From JADJOY01 sp016713535 [NCBI: Deltaproteobacteria bacterium] (GTDB taxonomy: Bacteria; JADJOY01): 64,000 nt of DNA. Both the position numbers and the translations under genes were made by a program. Positions 46,075-54,802 of the stretch are shown here, piece by piece. Every line of letters begins with the position of its first letter. Positions within the stretch are counted from its first letter, which is position 1. Below the pieces are notes generated by a model that made no database searches, was not told the origin of the DNA, and was given only the letters and a program-made list of their open reading frames with translations. The stretch lies in contig JADJOY010000008.1 in the NCBI GenBank assembly GCA_016713535.1, positions 303,730-367,729 of the forward strand, written 5' to 3'.

Positions 46075-48753
46075 GTGAGCTCGGTCGCTCCCCGTAGGCC
46101 GTGGCGTCGCCGCCCGCGCGCACTGGCGATCGCGCTGGCGTCCGGCGTGGCGGTCAGCACCCTGGCCGGGTGCCAGGCGAGCCGCCCGGAGGCGCCGCGG
46201 ATCGTCCGCGACGTGTCGCGGGTGGCGGGCGACCGCTTCACCAGCCCCGAGCTTCCACCCAACCGCACGACCTACGACGGGCGAGTGACCGTCCAGGTCC
46301 AGGGCGGCGCTTCCGAGATCCGGCTCTCGCTGTTCGTTCCCGAGAAGCTCACGGCGCCGTTCCTCGACGGTCCCCCCGGCGCCGAGATCTTCGCCTCGAC
46401 CACCCCGTGGCGCGTGCCGTTCCAGCCGGACGACAACATCCTCACCGGCCACCACGCGATCTGCGATCCCACCGAGGAGTTCCCGCGTCCCGGCGAGCGC
46501 CCGAATCCCTACGCGTGCGGCCCCGGCCTGGCGCGGGATTGCTACGACGTCGTCGTCGTCAACAGCACCGTGCAGGCGAGCGGAGCGCACCTGTGGGGAA
46601 CTCCGCTCCACGTCGAGGTCGAGCATCCCAAGACCGCCGACGCGCGGATCGCGGACGTCACGCTCGGCACGCCGGTCCGCGGCGCCTTCATCCCCAACAC
46701 GCCGGAGTGGACCGAGACCGCCGTGACCCAGGACGGGCGGCTACTGACCGGTCGCGTGAACCGCTTCCCCCGCGAGGGGACGAACCCCGAGACCGGCGAG
46801 ACCCTGGTCCAGCTCTACGACATGCTCTATTCGGTGCTCCCCGACGCGAGCGCCCCCTGCGACGTGCGCGGCTGGAGCGCGTTCCATCCGATCTCCCACG
46901 CCCCGTTCGACCCGCACATGGTGGGGCGCTACGGGCTTGCCGCGTACCCGCTGCGCGACGCGGAGGGCCACCCGATCCCCGACGGCTACGAGGTCGGCGG
47001 TACCTATCCCTGGGTGGACCGCGAGGGCACCAACCTGTTCCTCGGCGGCATCCCCGACCGCCTCACCGACACCCCGGCGGAGGCCTATCCCCGCCGCTGC
47101 GTGTTCGACGGCTGCGAGGAGCTCGGCGAGTCCTCGGGCTGGACTCGGGGCTACATGGTCGCCGGGCTGTGGACCCACGGGAAGTTCGTGCTGCTCGACT
47201 CCCTGATCAATCCCCACGACTGGGCGCTGCCGGTCGACCCCGCGGGCCATCGCTACGTGACCCTCTACGAGAGCGCGGGCGTGGGGCCGTCCGAGGTGCG
47301 GGTGGGCGCGGGCCGGATCGCGGGGGACCGGGTGCTGCCGGCGGGGTTCACGGGCAACGCGAACGTCCTCGACTCGGTCCAGAACGTGCTCAACGCCGCG
47401 CCGAACCTGGTGCCCGGCACGCCGCGCGACGTGGTGTGGCTGATGAGCACCGGGGTCGCGACCGACGAGGTCGCGTTCGACGACTACCTGAACCCGGACG
47501 CCTTCGTCGTCTCGAACATGCAGGCCTCGGTCACCACCACCTTCCAGTTCGTGACCCCGCCGCAGTACTACGCGCTGGTGCGCTACTGGAACGGCCTCGA
47601 GCACGCGCTCTTCGGCTCGTTCTTCGCCGCCGACGTCCACGTCCAGAACGCGGCGACCACCTTGCCCGAGCGCTGGGTGGTCCCCGCCTACGGCGAGGTC
47701 CCCGCGTACACCGGCCGCATCGAGCCGGTGGCGATGGGCGGCGTGCACGGCAAGGGCTTCTGGCTCGACGGCAGCAACCGGATCCGCTACCCGGTCGCCG
47801 CGCAGCCGCGCGACGTCCGCGGCGCGGACTGGTACGTGGGGCTGTTCCTCGAGCTGCGCGGGCTCGGCGAGCGGACCGCGCGCGTGCTGACCTTCCCGGA
47901 CGGCAGCGCCGTGGAGGTGCGGGGCGGCTCCGCGCTGGTGCTCGGCAAGGACGGCTCGGAGATCGCCGCGATCGCGCTGCCCAGGGCGATCGAGGGCGGC
48001 TTCACCCATCTCGGGTTCAACGTCCGCGCCGGGCTCACCCGGGTCGAGGTCTTCCACGACGGTTTTCCGCTCGCGGTCGTGGAGGCGGGCACGACGCTCT
48101 TCGAGCTCGTGCCGGGCGATCTGGTGGTGGGCGCCGCGCTCGGCGCCGCGCCGGGGTCCGGGGTCCGGGGCTGGGTCGACGACTTCAAGGTGTTCGCGCA
48201 GCCGGTCGACCTCGAGGTCGCGTGCAACCATGCGGCAGGCACCCTGGTGCGCGTCGAGGGCAACGCCGAGTGGGCTGCGCTCGCCGCGCTCTATCCGGCC
48301 GAGATGCACGAGCGAGTCCACGCTGCGGCGGGGGGCGGGTCGTCCGGTCCGGCGCCGCTTCATGCGTGCGTCCACGACTACCAGCGCGACTTCCGCGCCC
48401 GCCATCACGTCCCGGCGGGCACCGTCTCGGTGCGCGAGGCGATCCACTTCCCCGAGGGACCGCTGCGCTACGGGGCGCCACGCCCGGATTCGTCGCGGAA
48501 CGCGTTCTGCCTGTCGTGCCACCACCCGGACGGCAAGGGCGGGCTGACGGTGGCCGCGCTCGAGCCCCGTACGGGCGTGAACGCCGAGGACGATCGGCGC
48601 CGGCAGCCCCTGCAGCCGCTGCGGCGGGTGTTCGGCAACGTCCCCGCCGGATGGATCTCGCCGGGGGCGGGGCCGGGTGGACCCGCGAGCCACACGGTCG
48701 CGCCCGACGCGGGGTTGGTCGTCGACCAGTGGACGCTCCCGCCGGCGCACTGA
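46075..48753 (+). CDS. Large lipoprotein with LamG-like region and one c-type haem motif
   Basis: An 892-residue protein starting at GTG with a basic N-terminus and clear lipobox (STLAGC). Most of it is beta-rich and unassigned (residues 60-540). Residues about 560-720 look like a concanavalin/LamG-type jelly roll (GKGFWLDGSNRIRYP, YVGLFLELRGLG, FTHLGFNVRAGLTRVEVFHDG, GWVDDFKVFAQP). Near the C-terminus AFCLSCHHPDGKGG contains CxxCH (Cys812, Cys815, His816), a single covalent-haem site in a cytochrome-c-like context. It follows the SGNH-like lipoprotein by 50 bases and is probably co-transcribed. Function unknown; a surface redox or binding protein is possible. Confidence 0.65.
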   Translation: MSSVAPRRPWRRRPRALAIALASGVAVSTLAGCQASRPEAPRIVRDVSRVAGDRFTSPELPPNRTTYDGRVTVQVQGGASEIRLSLFVPEKLTAPFLDGPPGAEIFASTTPWRVPFQPDDNILTGHHAICDPTEEFPRPGERPNPYACGPGLARDCYDVVVVNSTVQASGAHLWGTPLHVEVEHPKTADARIADVTLGTPVRGAFIPNTPEWTETAVTQDGRLLTGRVNRFPREGTNPETGETLVQLYDMLYSVLPDASAPCDVRGWSAFHPISHAPFDPHMVGRYGLAAYPLRDAEGHPIPDGYEVGGTYPWVDREGTNLFLGGIPDRLTDTPAEAYPRRCVFDGCEELGESSGWTRGYMVAGLWTHGKFVLLDSLINPHDWALPVDPAGHRYVTLYESAGVGPSEVRVGAGRIAGDRVLPAGFTGNANVLDSVQNVLNAAPNLVPGTPRDVVWLMSTGVATDEVAFDDYLNPDAFVVSNMQASVTTTFQFVTPPQYYALVRYWNGLEHALFGSFFAADVHVQNAATTLPERWVVPAYGEVPAYTGRIEPVAMGGVHGKGFWLDGSNRIRYPVAAQPRDVRGADWYVGLFLELRGLGERTARVLTFPDGSAVEVRGGSALVLGKDGSEIAAIALPRAIEGGFTHLGFNVRAGLTRVEVFHDGFPLAVVEAGTTLFELVPGDLVVGAALGAAPGSGVRGWVDDFKVFAQPVDLEVACNHAAGTLVRVEGNAEWAALAALYPAEMHERVHAAAGGGSSGPAPLHACVHDYQRDFRARHHVPAGTVSVREAIHFPEGPLRYGAPRPDSSRNAFCLSCHHPDGKGGLTVAALEPRTGVNAEDDRRRQPLQPLRRVFGNVPAGWISPGAGPGGPASHTVAPDAGLVVDQWTLPPAH

Positions 48754-48773
48754 CCCGCGCTGCGGTACGGCGA

Positions 48774-49031
48774 CTCGCAGGACGATCGGTTCCCCCGAAC
48801 GGCTGGAGCGTCGGCGCTCCGTCGCCGACCCCGCGCGCGATCCCTGGCGGCCGACGGAGCGGCCGCGCTCCAGCCCGCGCGGCCGATCGCGCCGCGCAAC
48901 CACACAATCGGCGGTGCAACGCCCTCGCTCGCAGGACGATCGGTTCCCCCGAAGGCCTGGAGCGTCGGCGCTCCGTCGCCGACCCCGCGCGCGATCCCTG
49001 GCGGCCGACGGAGCGGCCGCGCTCCAGCCCG
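48774..49031. repeat. Repeat pair B: two 104-bp copies, 154 bp apart
   Basis: Copies at 48774-48877 and 48928-49031 are nearly identical. Each contains nested inverted repeats: in copy 1 GGCTGGAGCG (48801-48810) with CGCTCCAGCC (48866-48875), and inside it CGCTCCGTCG (48815-48824) with CGACGGAGCG (48852-48861). The copies are separated by about 50 unrelated bases. They fill the 340-base gap (48754-49093) between the haem lipoprotein and the ABC importer, where no gene is seen. Confidence 0.8.
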
Positions 49032-49093
49032 GGCGGGCACGCGCCGCGAGCGTGTCATCGGATCGTCACGGGCCCACGGCGGCCGGCCGTGTT

Positions 49094-50173
49094 ATGAACC
49101 CGCCGATGCCCCACGCTCGTCACCCCATGCCGCGCCGGGTCGCGCTCGCCGTGCTGCTGCTCGCGGCCGGTGCGGCTTGCCGGGTGGAGTTCGGGCCGCC
49201 CGGCGCCAAGCGCGCCGGCGCGAGCGAGCTCACGGGCCTGGCGAGCGGCGAGGTGTGGATCTACACCTCGCTCTATCGCCACGTCGTCGACGACCTCGAC
49301 CGGCTGATCCGCGAGCGCTTGCCCGGAGTGAACCCGCAGTGGTTCGTGGCCGGCAGCGAGAAGGTGGCGGCGCGCCTCGACGGCGAGCTCGCCGCCGGCG
49401 GCAGCCGCGCCGATCTGCTGCTGACCTCGGACCCGTTCCACTACGCGCGGCTCGAGCGCGGCGCCGCGCTGGTCCCGTACGTGCCGCCCGGAGCGCTGCG
49501 GGCGCCGCGCGAGTGGCTCGACCCGGACGGCGCGTGGTTCCCCACCCGCGTCTCGACGATGGTGTTGATCTACAACACGCGGCTGCTGACGGCGCAGACC
49601 GCGCCGCGCTCGTTCGCCGACCTGGGAAGCGAGGCGCTCGCGGGGCGCGTGATCCTCGGCGACCCGCTCGCCTCGGGGACCTTCTTCTCGACGATCGCGT
49701 TCCTCGAGCGGCGCCTCGGCTGGGACTACTTCCGCGGGCTCCGGGCGCGCGGCGTGATCGCGACCGGCGGCAACTCGACGGTCCTCGACCGCGTCGCGGC
49801 GGGCGAGTTCAGCGCCGGCGCGTGCCTGCTCGAGAACATCCTGGTGGCGAAGCGCAAGGGCTCACCGGTCGACTTCGTCGTCCCGTCCGACGGTGCGATC
49901 CTGGTGCCCGGTCCCGGCGCGATCCTGCGCGGCGGCGCCAACCCGGTGGCGGCCAAGGCGATCGCCGACTTGCTCACGTCGCCCGACGGCGAGGCCGCGA
50001 TCGTGCGCGGCGACATGCACGCGCCCGATCCGGCGATCGCGCCGCCCGCTGGCGCGCCTCCGCTCACCGAGCTCTATGCGACGGCGCCGCGCTGGACGCC
50101 CCAGCTGGTCGCTGAGGTCGGCGCGCGCGCCGAGGAGATCCGCACCACCTTCAACACCGTGGTGCAGCGGTGA
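49094..50173 (+). CDS. ABC transporter substrate-binding protein (ferric-iron type)
   Basis: A 359-residue periplasmic binding protein with an N-terminal export signal (VALAVLLLAAGAAC, possible lipoprotein). The body has the class II binding-protein pattern of the FbpA/AfuA family: GEVWIYTSLYRHVVDDLD, VNPQWFVAGSEKVAARL, STMVLIYNTRLL, GRVILGDPLASGTFF and NPVAAKAIADLLTS. Such proteins carry Fe(III), but relatives bind thiamine, phosphonate or sugar phosphates, so the ligand is not certain. Its stop overlaps the permease GTG start (GTGA), and an ATPase gene follows. The start was set at the first ATG before the signal peptide. Confidence 0.85.
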   Translation: MNPPMPHARHPMPRRVALAVLLLAAGAACRVEFGPPGAKRAGASELTGLASGEVWIYTSLYRHVVDDLDRLIRERLPGVNPQWFVAGSEKVAARLDGELAAGGSRADLLLTSDPFHYARLERGAALVPYVPPGALRAPREWLDPDGAWFPTRVSTMVLIYNTRLLTAQTAPRSFADLGSEALAGRVILGDPLASGTFFSTIAFLERRLGWDYFRGLRARGVIATGGNSTVLDRVAAGEFSAGACLLENILVAKRKGSPVDFVVPSDGAILVPGPGAILRGGANPVAAKAIADLLTSPDGEAAIVRGDMHAPDPAIAPPAGAPPLTELYATAPRWTPQLVAEVGARAEEIRTTFNTVVQR

Positions 50174-51906
50174 AGCGGCTCGCGGGCGCGCTCCCGGCGG
50201 CCGTGCTCGGCGCGATCGCGGTGGGGTTGCTGCTCTTCGCGGCGCTGCCGCTCGGCGTGGTGGTCGCGCGGGCACTCGGCTTCCCCGGGACGATCCACGC
50301 GTTCGGCTGGCTCGGCTCGCTCGCCGAGCCCGAGCGCCGGCAAGCGCTCCTCGCCACCCTCGAGACCGCCGCGGGTTCCACCGCGCTGGCGGTGGCGCTC
50401 GGCGTGCCGCTCGCGCTCGCGCTGACGCGCCTCGACGTGGCGAGGCCTGCGCTGTGGCGCGCGCTGCTGAGCCTGCCGGCCGCGGTTCCACCCTATCTGT
50501 GGGGCATCGCGTGGATCGACCTCGCCAACCCGCGCACCGGCCTCCTCAACCAGGCCGCCGAGGCCCTCGGCGCCGACGCGCCGGTCTTCGGCATCTACGG
50601 CCTGGCCGGCATCGTGTGGGTTCTCGGGCTCTCGTTCTTCCCGCTGATCTTGCTGCCGGTGGCGGCGGCGCTCGAGCGCATGGACGCCTCGCTCGAGGAG
50701 TCGGCGCGGATCGCCGGCGCGAGCCCGGCACGCGCGCTGCGCCAGATCACCTTGCCGCTCATCGCGCCCTCGATCGCCTCCGCCGCGGTGCTGGTGTTCC
50801 TGCTCGCGGCGGCGGCCTACGGCGTGCCCTATCTCCTCGGCACCGGCGGTAGCCGGCGGGTGTTCGTGCTCACCACCGCGATCGTGAACCTCGTCAACGT
50901 GGGCGGCGAGAAGAGCCTCGCCGACGCGATGGCGCTGGCGCTGGTGCTGCTCGCGGTGTCGCTCGCGGTCTCGGCGCTCGGCGGGCTCGCGGCGCGCGGC
51001 GAGCGCAGGCGCGCGGTGGTCACCGGCAAGAGCCAGCGGCCGCGGCTCATCCAGCTCGGCCGCGGCGCCCGCGTTACCGTCCACGGCGCGCTCGCGCTCA
51101 CCGTGGGGATCGCGGTGGTGATGCCGGTCGCGACGCTGGTGCTGGTGTCGCTCATCGAGTCGTGGGCAGCGGCTTCGGCCCCGCGAACTGGGGCCTCTCG
51201 AGCTACGTGCGTGCTCGTGACCAACCACGAGACCCCGCCGGCGCTGGCGCGCAGCGTGTGGCTCGGGGTGCTGGCGGCGAGCCTCGCGACCGTGGTGGGC
51301 GCGATCGTGGGCTACGCGCGGCGGCGCCGCCCCGGGCTCGCGACGCGCGCCATCGAGGCGCTCGCCAACGCGCCCTACGCGGTGCCGGGGACGGTTCTGG
51401 CGATGGGGCTGCTTTTCGCATGGTCGCGCGAGGTGCGGTTCATCGTGGCGGACCGCCTCACGATCGCCGTCGACCTCTTCGCCGGCTCGGCGGCGCTCGC
51501 GGTGGCGTACGTGGTGAAGTACCTCTCGTTCGGCGTGCGCACCACGGCGAGCGCGCTCGCCCAGCTCGATCCCACGCTCGAGGAGGCGGCGCGCGTCTCG
51601 GGTGCGCGGCCGGCGCGGGCCGCGATCGACGTGGTGGTGCCGCTCATCACGCCCGCGCTCGCGGCCACGTGGCTCCTGGTCTTCCTGCCGGTGCTCTCCG
51701 AGATCACCATGTCGGTGCTCCTGGTGGGGCCGGGCACGTCGGTGATCGGCACCGTGCTCTTCGAGCTGCAGTCGTACGCCGATCCGCCCGCGGCGGCGGT
51801 GGTGGCGACGGTGCTGGTGGCCGCGACCCTCGCCGGCCAGCTCGCGCTGCGCGCGGTGCGCTCGCCGCGCGCACGCGGCGCGGCGGCCGCGCTGCCCAAG
51901 GCCTGA
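50170..51906 (+). CDS. ABC transporter permease, two fused permease domains (FbpB type)
   Basis: A 578-residue inner-membrane protein with about twelve transmembrane segments and two copies of the ATPase-contact loop: EESARIAGASPARALRQI and EEAARVSGARPARAAIDV. This duplicated form is characteristic of ferric-iron importers. Between about 51160 and 51212 the better reading lies in another frame (GSGFGPANWGLSSYVR), so two compensating indels disturb a periplasmic loop without ending the frame. It overlaps the binding-protein gene upstream and is followed 19 bases later by the ATPase gene. Confidence 0.88.
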   Translation: MKRLAGALPAAVLGAIAVGLLLFAALPLGVVVARALGFPGTIHAFGWLGSLAEPERRQALLATLETAAGSTALAVALGVPLALALTRLDVARPALWRALLSLPAAVPPYLWGIAWIDLANPRTGLLNQAAEALGADAPVFGIYGLAGIVWVLGLSFFPLILLPVAAALERMDASLEESARIAGASPARALRQITLPLIAPSIASAAVLVFLLAAAAYGVPYLLGTGGSRRVFVLTTAIVNLVNVGGEKSLADAMALALVLLAVSLAVSALGGLAARGERRRAVVTGKSQRPRLIQLGRGARVTVHGALALTVGIAVVMPVATLVLVSLIESWAAASAPRTGASRATCVLVTNHETPPALARSVWLGVLAASLATVVGAIVGYARRRRPGLATRAIEALANAPYAVPGTVLAMGLLFAWSREVRFIVADRLTIAVDLFAGSAALAVAYVVKYLSFGVRTTASALAQLDPTLEEAARVSGARPARAAIDVVVPLITPALAATWLLVFLPVLSEITMSVLLVGPGTSVIGTVLFELQSYADPPAAAVVATVLVAATLAGQLALRAVRSPRARGAAAALPKA

Positions 51907-51925
51907 GCCCCGGGGAACCGCGCAC

Positions 51926-52980
51926 GTGGCCTCGATCACGCTCACCGCGATCGCCAAGACCTTCGGCATCGTCAACGTGCTGCAAGACGTGTCGCTCGCG
52001 GTGGCGGACGGCGAGTTCGTGGCGTTGCTCGGCCCATCGGGGTGCGGCAAGTCGACGCTGATCCGGATCGTCGCCGGGCTCGAGACGCCGGACGCCGGCG
52101 AGGTCCGGATCGGCGAGCGGGTGGTCGACGGGCCGCGCGTGCACGTGCCGCCCGAGGAGCGCGGGCTCGGCATGGTGTTCCAGTCGTACGCGGTGTGGCC
52201 GCACAAGACCGTGCTCGGGAACGTCGTGTATCCGCTGCGGCTCCGGGGGATGGATCGGACGGACGCCGCGGAGAAGGCCGCGCGCGCCCTCGACCTGGTG
52301 CAGCTCACCGGGCTTCGCTGCGCTATCCCCACGAGCTCTCGGGCGGCCAGCAGCGCGTGGCGCTCGGCCGGGCGATCGTCCGCGAGCCGAAGGTGTTCCT
52401 CCTCGACGAGCCGCTCTCGAACCTCGACGCGCGGCTGCGCGAGGAGATGCGCGGCGAGCTCGCCGAGCTGCGTGCCCGCCTCGGGGTCACGGTGCTGCTC
52501 GTCACCCACGACCAGAGCGAGGCCCTCGCCACCGCCGACCGGGTGGCGGTGATGCGCGCGGGTCGGATCGCGCAGGTCGCGGCGCCGGCGGTGCTCTACG
52601 AGGAGCCCGCCGACCTCTACGTCGCGGAGGTCCTCGGCGCCGTGAACGAGCTGCCCGTGAGCGCCGTGCGCCACCTGCCCGAGGGGCCCGAGCTCGACGT
52701 CGAGACGGTGGGCGGGGTGCGCATGAGCGTGACCGCGCCGCGCCCGCTGCCCACCGTCGAGCCGGTGGTGATGGCGTTTCGCCCCGAGCACGTGGTGCTC
52801 GGCGAGGGGCCGTTCGCCGGCACCGTCGAGGCGCGCGGCTACCTCGGCAGCCGCGTCGAGCTGACGCTCGCGCTCGAGCGCCTCACGATCCGCGCCACCG
52901 TCCCCGCGAGCGGCGCGCCGAGGGTGGGAGAGCGCGTGAAGTTCCGCATCGAGCGCGCCCGGATTCTGCCCCGAACGTGA
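51926..52980 (+). CDS. ABC transporter ATP-binding protein (FbpC/PotA-like), one frameshift
   Basis: About 351 residues starting at GTG. The first frame gives Walker A (GPSGCGKST) and the Q-loop ([12 protein letters not shown]); after a missing base near 52317 the second frame gives [18 protein letters not shown], Walker B ([12 protein letters not shown]) and the switch His ([11 protein letters not shown]). The C-terminal TOBE-type domain ([24 protein letters not shown]) is typical of iron, sulfate and polyamine importer ATPases. It powers the adjacent binding protein and permease. Confidence 0.88.
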
Positions 52981-53091
52981 GCCGAAATCGTACCGGATTG
53001 GCCCCGATAGCCCCCGTGAAAACCAGATCCAGATGCACCTGGAAGGCCCATTTTCCCGCTTCATCGCGCGAAAATCGGCTGTGGAGCTTTA

Positions 53092-53147
53092 GCTTTACAA
53101 AAAGTGTAGAGCAAGTGCTTTACGATTTTGTAGAGCAAGTGCTTTAC
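53092..53147. promoter_or_regulatory. AT-rich operator array with five alternating half-sites
   Basis: GCTTTAC occurs at 53092-53098, 53117-53123 and 53141-53147; the near-complement GTAGAGC occurs at 53106-53112 and 53130-53136. Two full sites (GTAGAGCAAGTGCTTTAC) lie 24 bases apart, about two helical turns. The region is strikingly AT-rich compared with its surroundings. It sits 66 bases before the Tat-exported glycosidase-like gene and 112 bases after the ABC operon. Confidence 0.6.
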
Positions 53148-53212
53148 AGCGGGGGCACGGGCCGGCCCTCGGCCGGAACGCCCGCGTCGCCCGCGACGGC
53201 GGTTCGCGTGCC

Positions 53213-54451
53213 GTGAACCGCCGCCGCTTCCTCCGTGCCGGCGGCGCGACGCTCGGCGCGCTCACGCTCTCCGGGCTCGGCGGCTGCGGGGGCGACGGCG
53301 CGGGCGCGCCCTCGGGGCGGCGCCTCGCGATCACCATGTGGGAGTTCTCGTGGCTGGTGCGCCGCGCCGCCCCCGAGGCCGAATACGCCGACTGGGACGT
53401 GGCGCTCGACGCGCTCGCCGAGCGTGGCTACGACTGCATCCGCCTCGATGTCTTCCCGCACCTGATCGCCGCCGGCGCGGACGGCGCCCGGGTCGAGCGC
53501 TTCACGATCACGCCGCGCGCGCCGCTCTTCTTCTGGGGAAACCACCAGCCGGTCGAGGTCGAGCCGCGCCGCTCGCTGGCCGAGTTCCTGCGCAAGGTCC
53601 GCGCCCGCGGCCTGCGGGTGGGGCTCTCGACGTGGTTCTGCGACGACACGCTGGGACGCGCCGAGACCGTCGTCACACCGGCCGATCTGGCGCGGGTGTG
53701 GCGCGAGACCCTCGACTTCCTCGCCGACGAGCGGCTCCTCGACCTCGTCGAGTGGGTGGATCTGTGCAACGAGTTCCCGCTGCCCACCTGGGCGCGCGGT
53801 GCCTACCCGGCGATCTTCGGCGCACCGATCACGAACCCGCTGCCGGTGCTCCTGCCGTGGTCCGCCGCCGCCACGGCGCACGTCCAGAGCTACCTCGACG
53901 AGGGGATCGGCCCGCTCCGCGACGCCTATCCCGAGCTGCGCTACACGTTCTCGGTGGAGGGCGGAACGGTCGGCCCCAAGTTCCGGAATCTCGACACCCG
54001 CTCCCTCGACCTCGCCGAGGTCCACATCTGGCTCTCGAACGACCCCGACTTCCTGCTGCGTTCGGGGCAGCTCTTCCTCCTTCTGGGACTGCCGGGCTCG
54101 CTCGCGCTGCACACGTCGACGGCGCCGACGCTCTACTTCGGGGACCGCGAGGGCTGGCTCGCCAAGCTGCGCGCGCTCATGGACGGCTGGAGCGCGTGGT
54201 CGCGCGAGCGCGGGCTGCCGATCCTCACCACCGAGGCGTGGGGACCGATCAACTACGACGACGTGGGAACGCTCGACGACGCCTCCGAGTGGGAGTGGGT
54301 GAAGGACGTGTGCCGGGAAGGCGCGAGCGCCGCGATCGAGCGCGGCTGGACGGGGATCTGCACGTCCAACTTCGCGCAGCCCCACTTCGAGGGTCCGTGG
54401 TCCGACGTCGCGTGGCACCGCGAGCTCACCCGCCGGATCCGGTCCGGCTGA
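53213..54451 (+). CDS. Tat-exported glycoside-hydrolase-like protein (clan A TIM barrel)
   Basis: A 412-residue protein starting at GTG with a twin-arginine signal (NRRRFLRAGGATLGALTLSG) that ends in GLGGC, so it may also be lipidated. The body looks like a (beta/alpha)8 cellulase-like enzyme: RGYDCIRLDVFPHL, EWVDLCNEFPLP with the likely acid/base Glu187, and ILTTEAWGPINY with the likely nucleophile Glu341. WTGICTSNFAQPHFEGPW closes the barrel. Probably hydrolyses a beta-linked glycan outside the cytoplasm; the substrate is unknown. The AT-rich operator array is just upstream, and tandem array C follows. Confidence 0.72.
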   Translation: MNRRRFLRAGGATLGALTLSGLGGCGGDGAGAPSGRRLAITMWEFSWLVRRAAPEAEYADWDVALDALAERGYDCIRLDVFPHLIAAGADGARVERFTITPRAPLFFWGNHQPVEVEPRRSLAEFLRKVRARGLRVGLSTWFCDDTLGRAETVVTPADLARVWRETLDFLADERLLDLVEWVDLCNEFPLPTWARGAYPAIFGAPITNPLPVLLPWSAAATAHVQSYLDEGIGPLRDAYPELRYTFSVEGGTVGPKFRNLDTRSLDLAEVHIWLSNDPDFLLRSGQLFLLLGLPGSLALHTSTAPTLYFGDREGWLAKLRALMDGWSAWSRERGLPILTTEAWGPINYDDVGTLDDASEWEWVKDVCREGASAAIERGWTGICTSNFAQPHFEGPWSDVAWHRELTRRIRSG

Positions 54452-54492
54452 GCGCGCCGCCACCGGTCGCTTCGTCGCGAATCGGGGGGCCT

Positions 54493-54737
54493 GCGACGGG
54501 GGACGGAGCCTTCGTCGCTACGACCACGAATCACGAGCCGATGTCGGGGGACGGGGACACGCCTCCCGCAGGCGCGAACCGAGGAGCCCGCGACGGGGGA
54601 CGGAGCCCCCGTCGCTGCGACCACGAATCACGAGCCGATGTCGGGGACGGGACACGCCTCTCCGCAGGCGCGAACCGAGAGCCCGCGACGGGGGACGGAG
54701 CCCCCGTCGCTGCGACCACGAATCACGAGCCGATTTC
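54493..54737. repeat. Tandem array C: two and a half units of about 96 bp
   Basis: Units start at 54493, 54590 and 54685 (the last is cut short at about 54737). Each begins GCGACGGGGGACGGAG; units 2 and 3 have the complete hairpin GACGGGGG, ACGGA, GCCCCCGTC. Each continues with CGACCACGAATCACGAGCCG, then GATGTCGGGGGACGGG and CGCAGGCGCGAACCGAG. The hairpin core is the reverse complement of the core at 28351-28372. The gap 54452-54802 holds only this array and the hairpin after it. Confidence 0.78.
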
Positions 54738-54742
54738 GTAGT

Positions 54743-54764
54743 GCGGGGGCCTCCGTGCCCCCGC
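54743..54764. repeat. Hairpin GCGGGGGC / CTCCGT / GCCCCCGC
   Basis: A perfect 8-bp stem (54743-54750 with 54757-54764) around loop CTCCGT, preceded by TTTCGTAGT. It matches the arrangement at 28343-28372. It lies 38 bases beyond the stop of the opposing FG-GAP gene and could end its transcription. Confidence 0.6.
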
Positions 54765-54802
54765 CAGCAGCGGGCGCGATTCCAATCGCTCGCCGCGAGG
54801 CC

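Noticed and set aside
50074-53064. Very long antisense open frame over the ABC importer
   Set aside because: Long antisense frames are expected at this GC content; the composition is Arg/His/Gln-rich with no motifs, and the plus-strand genes are clear.
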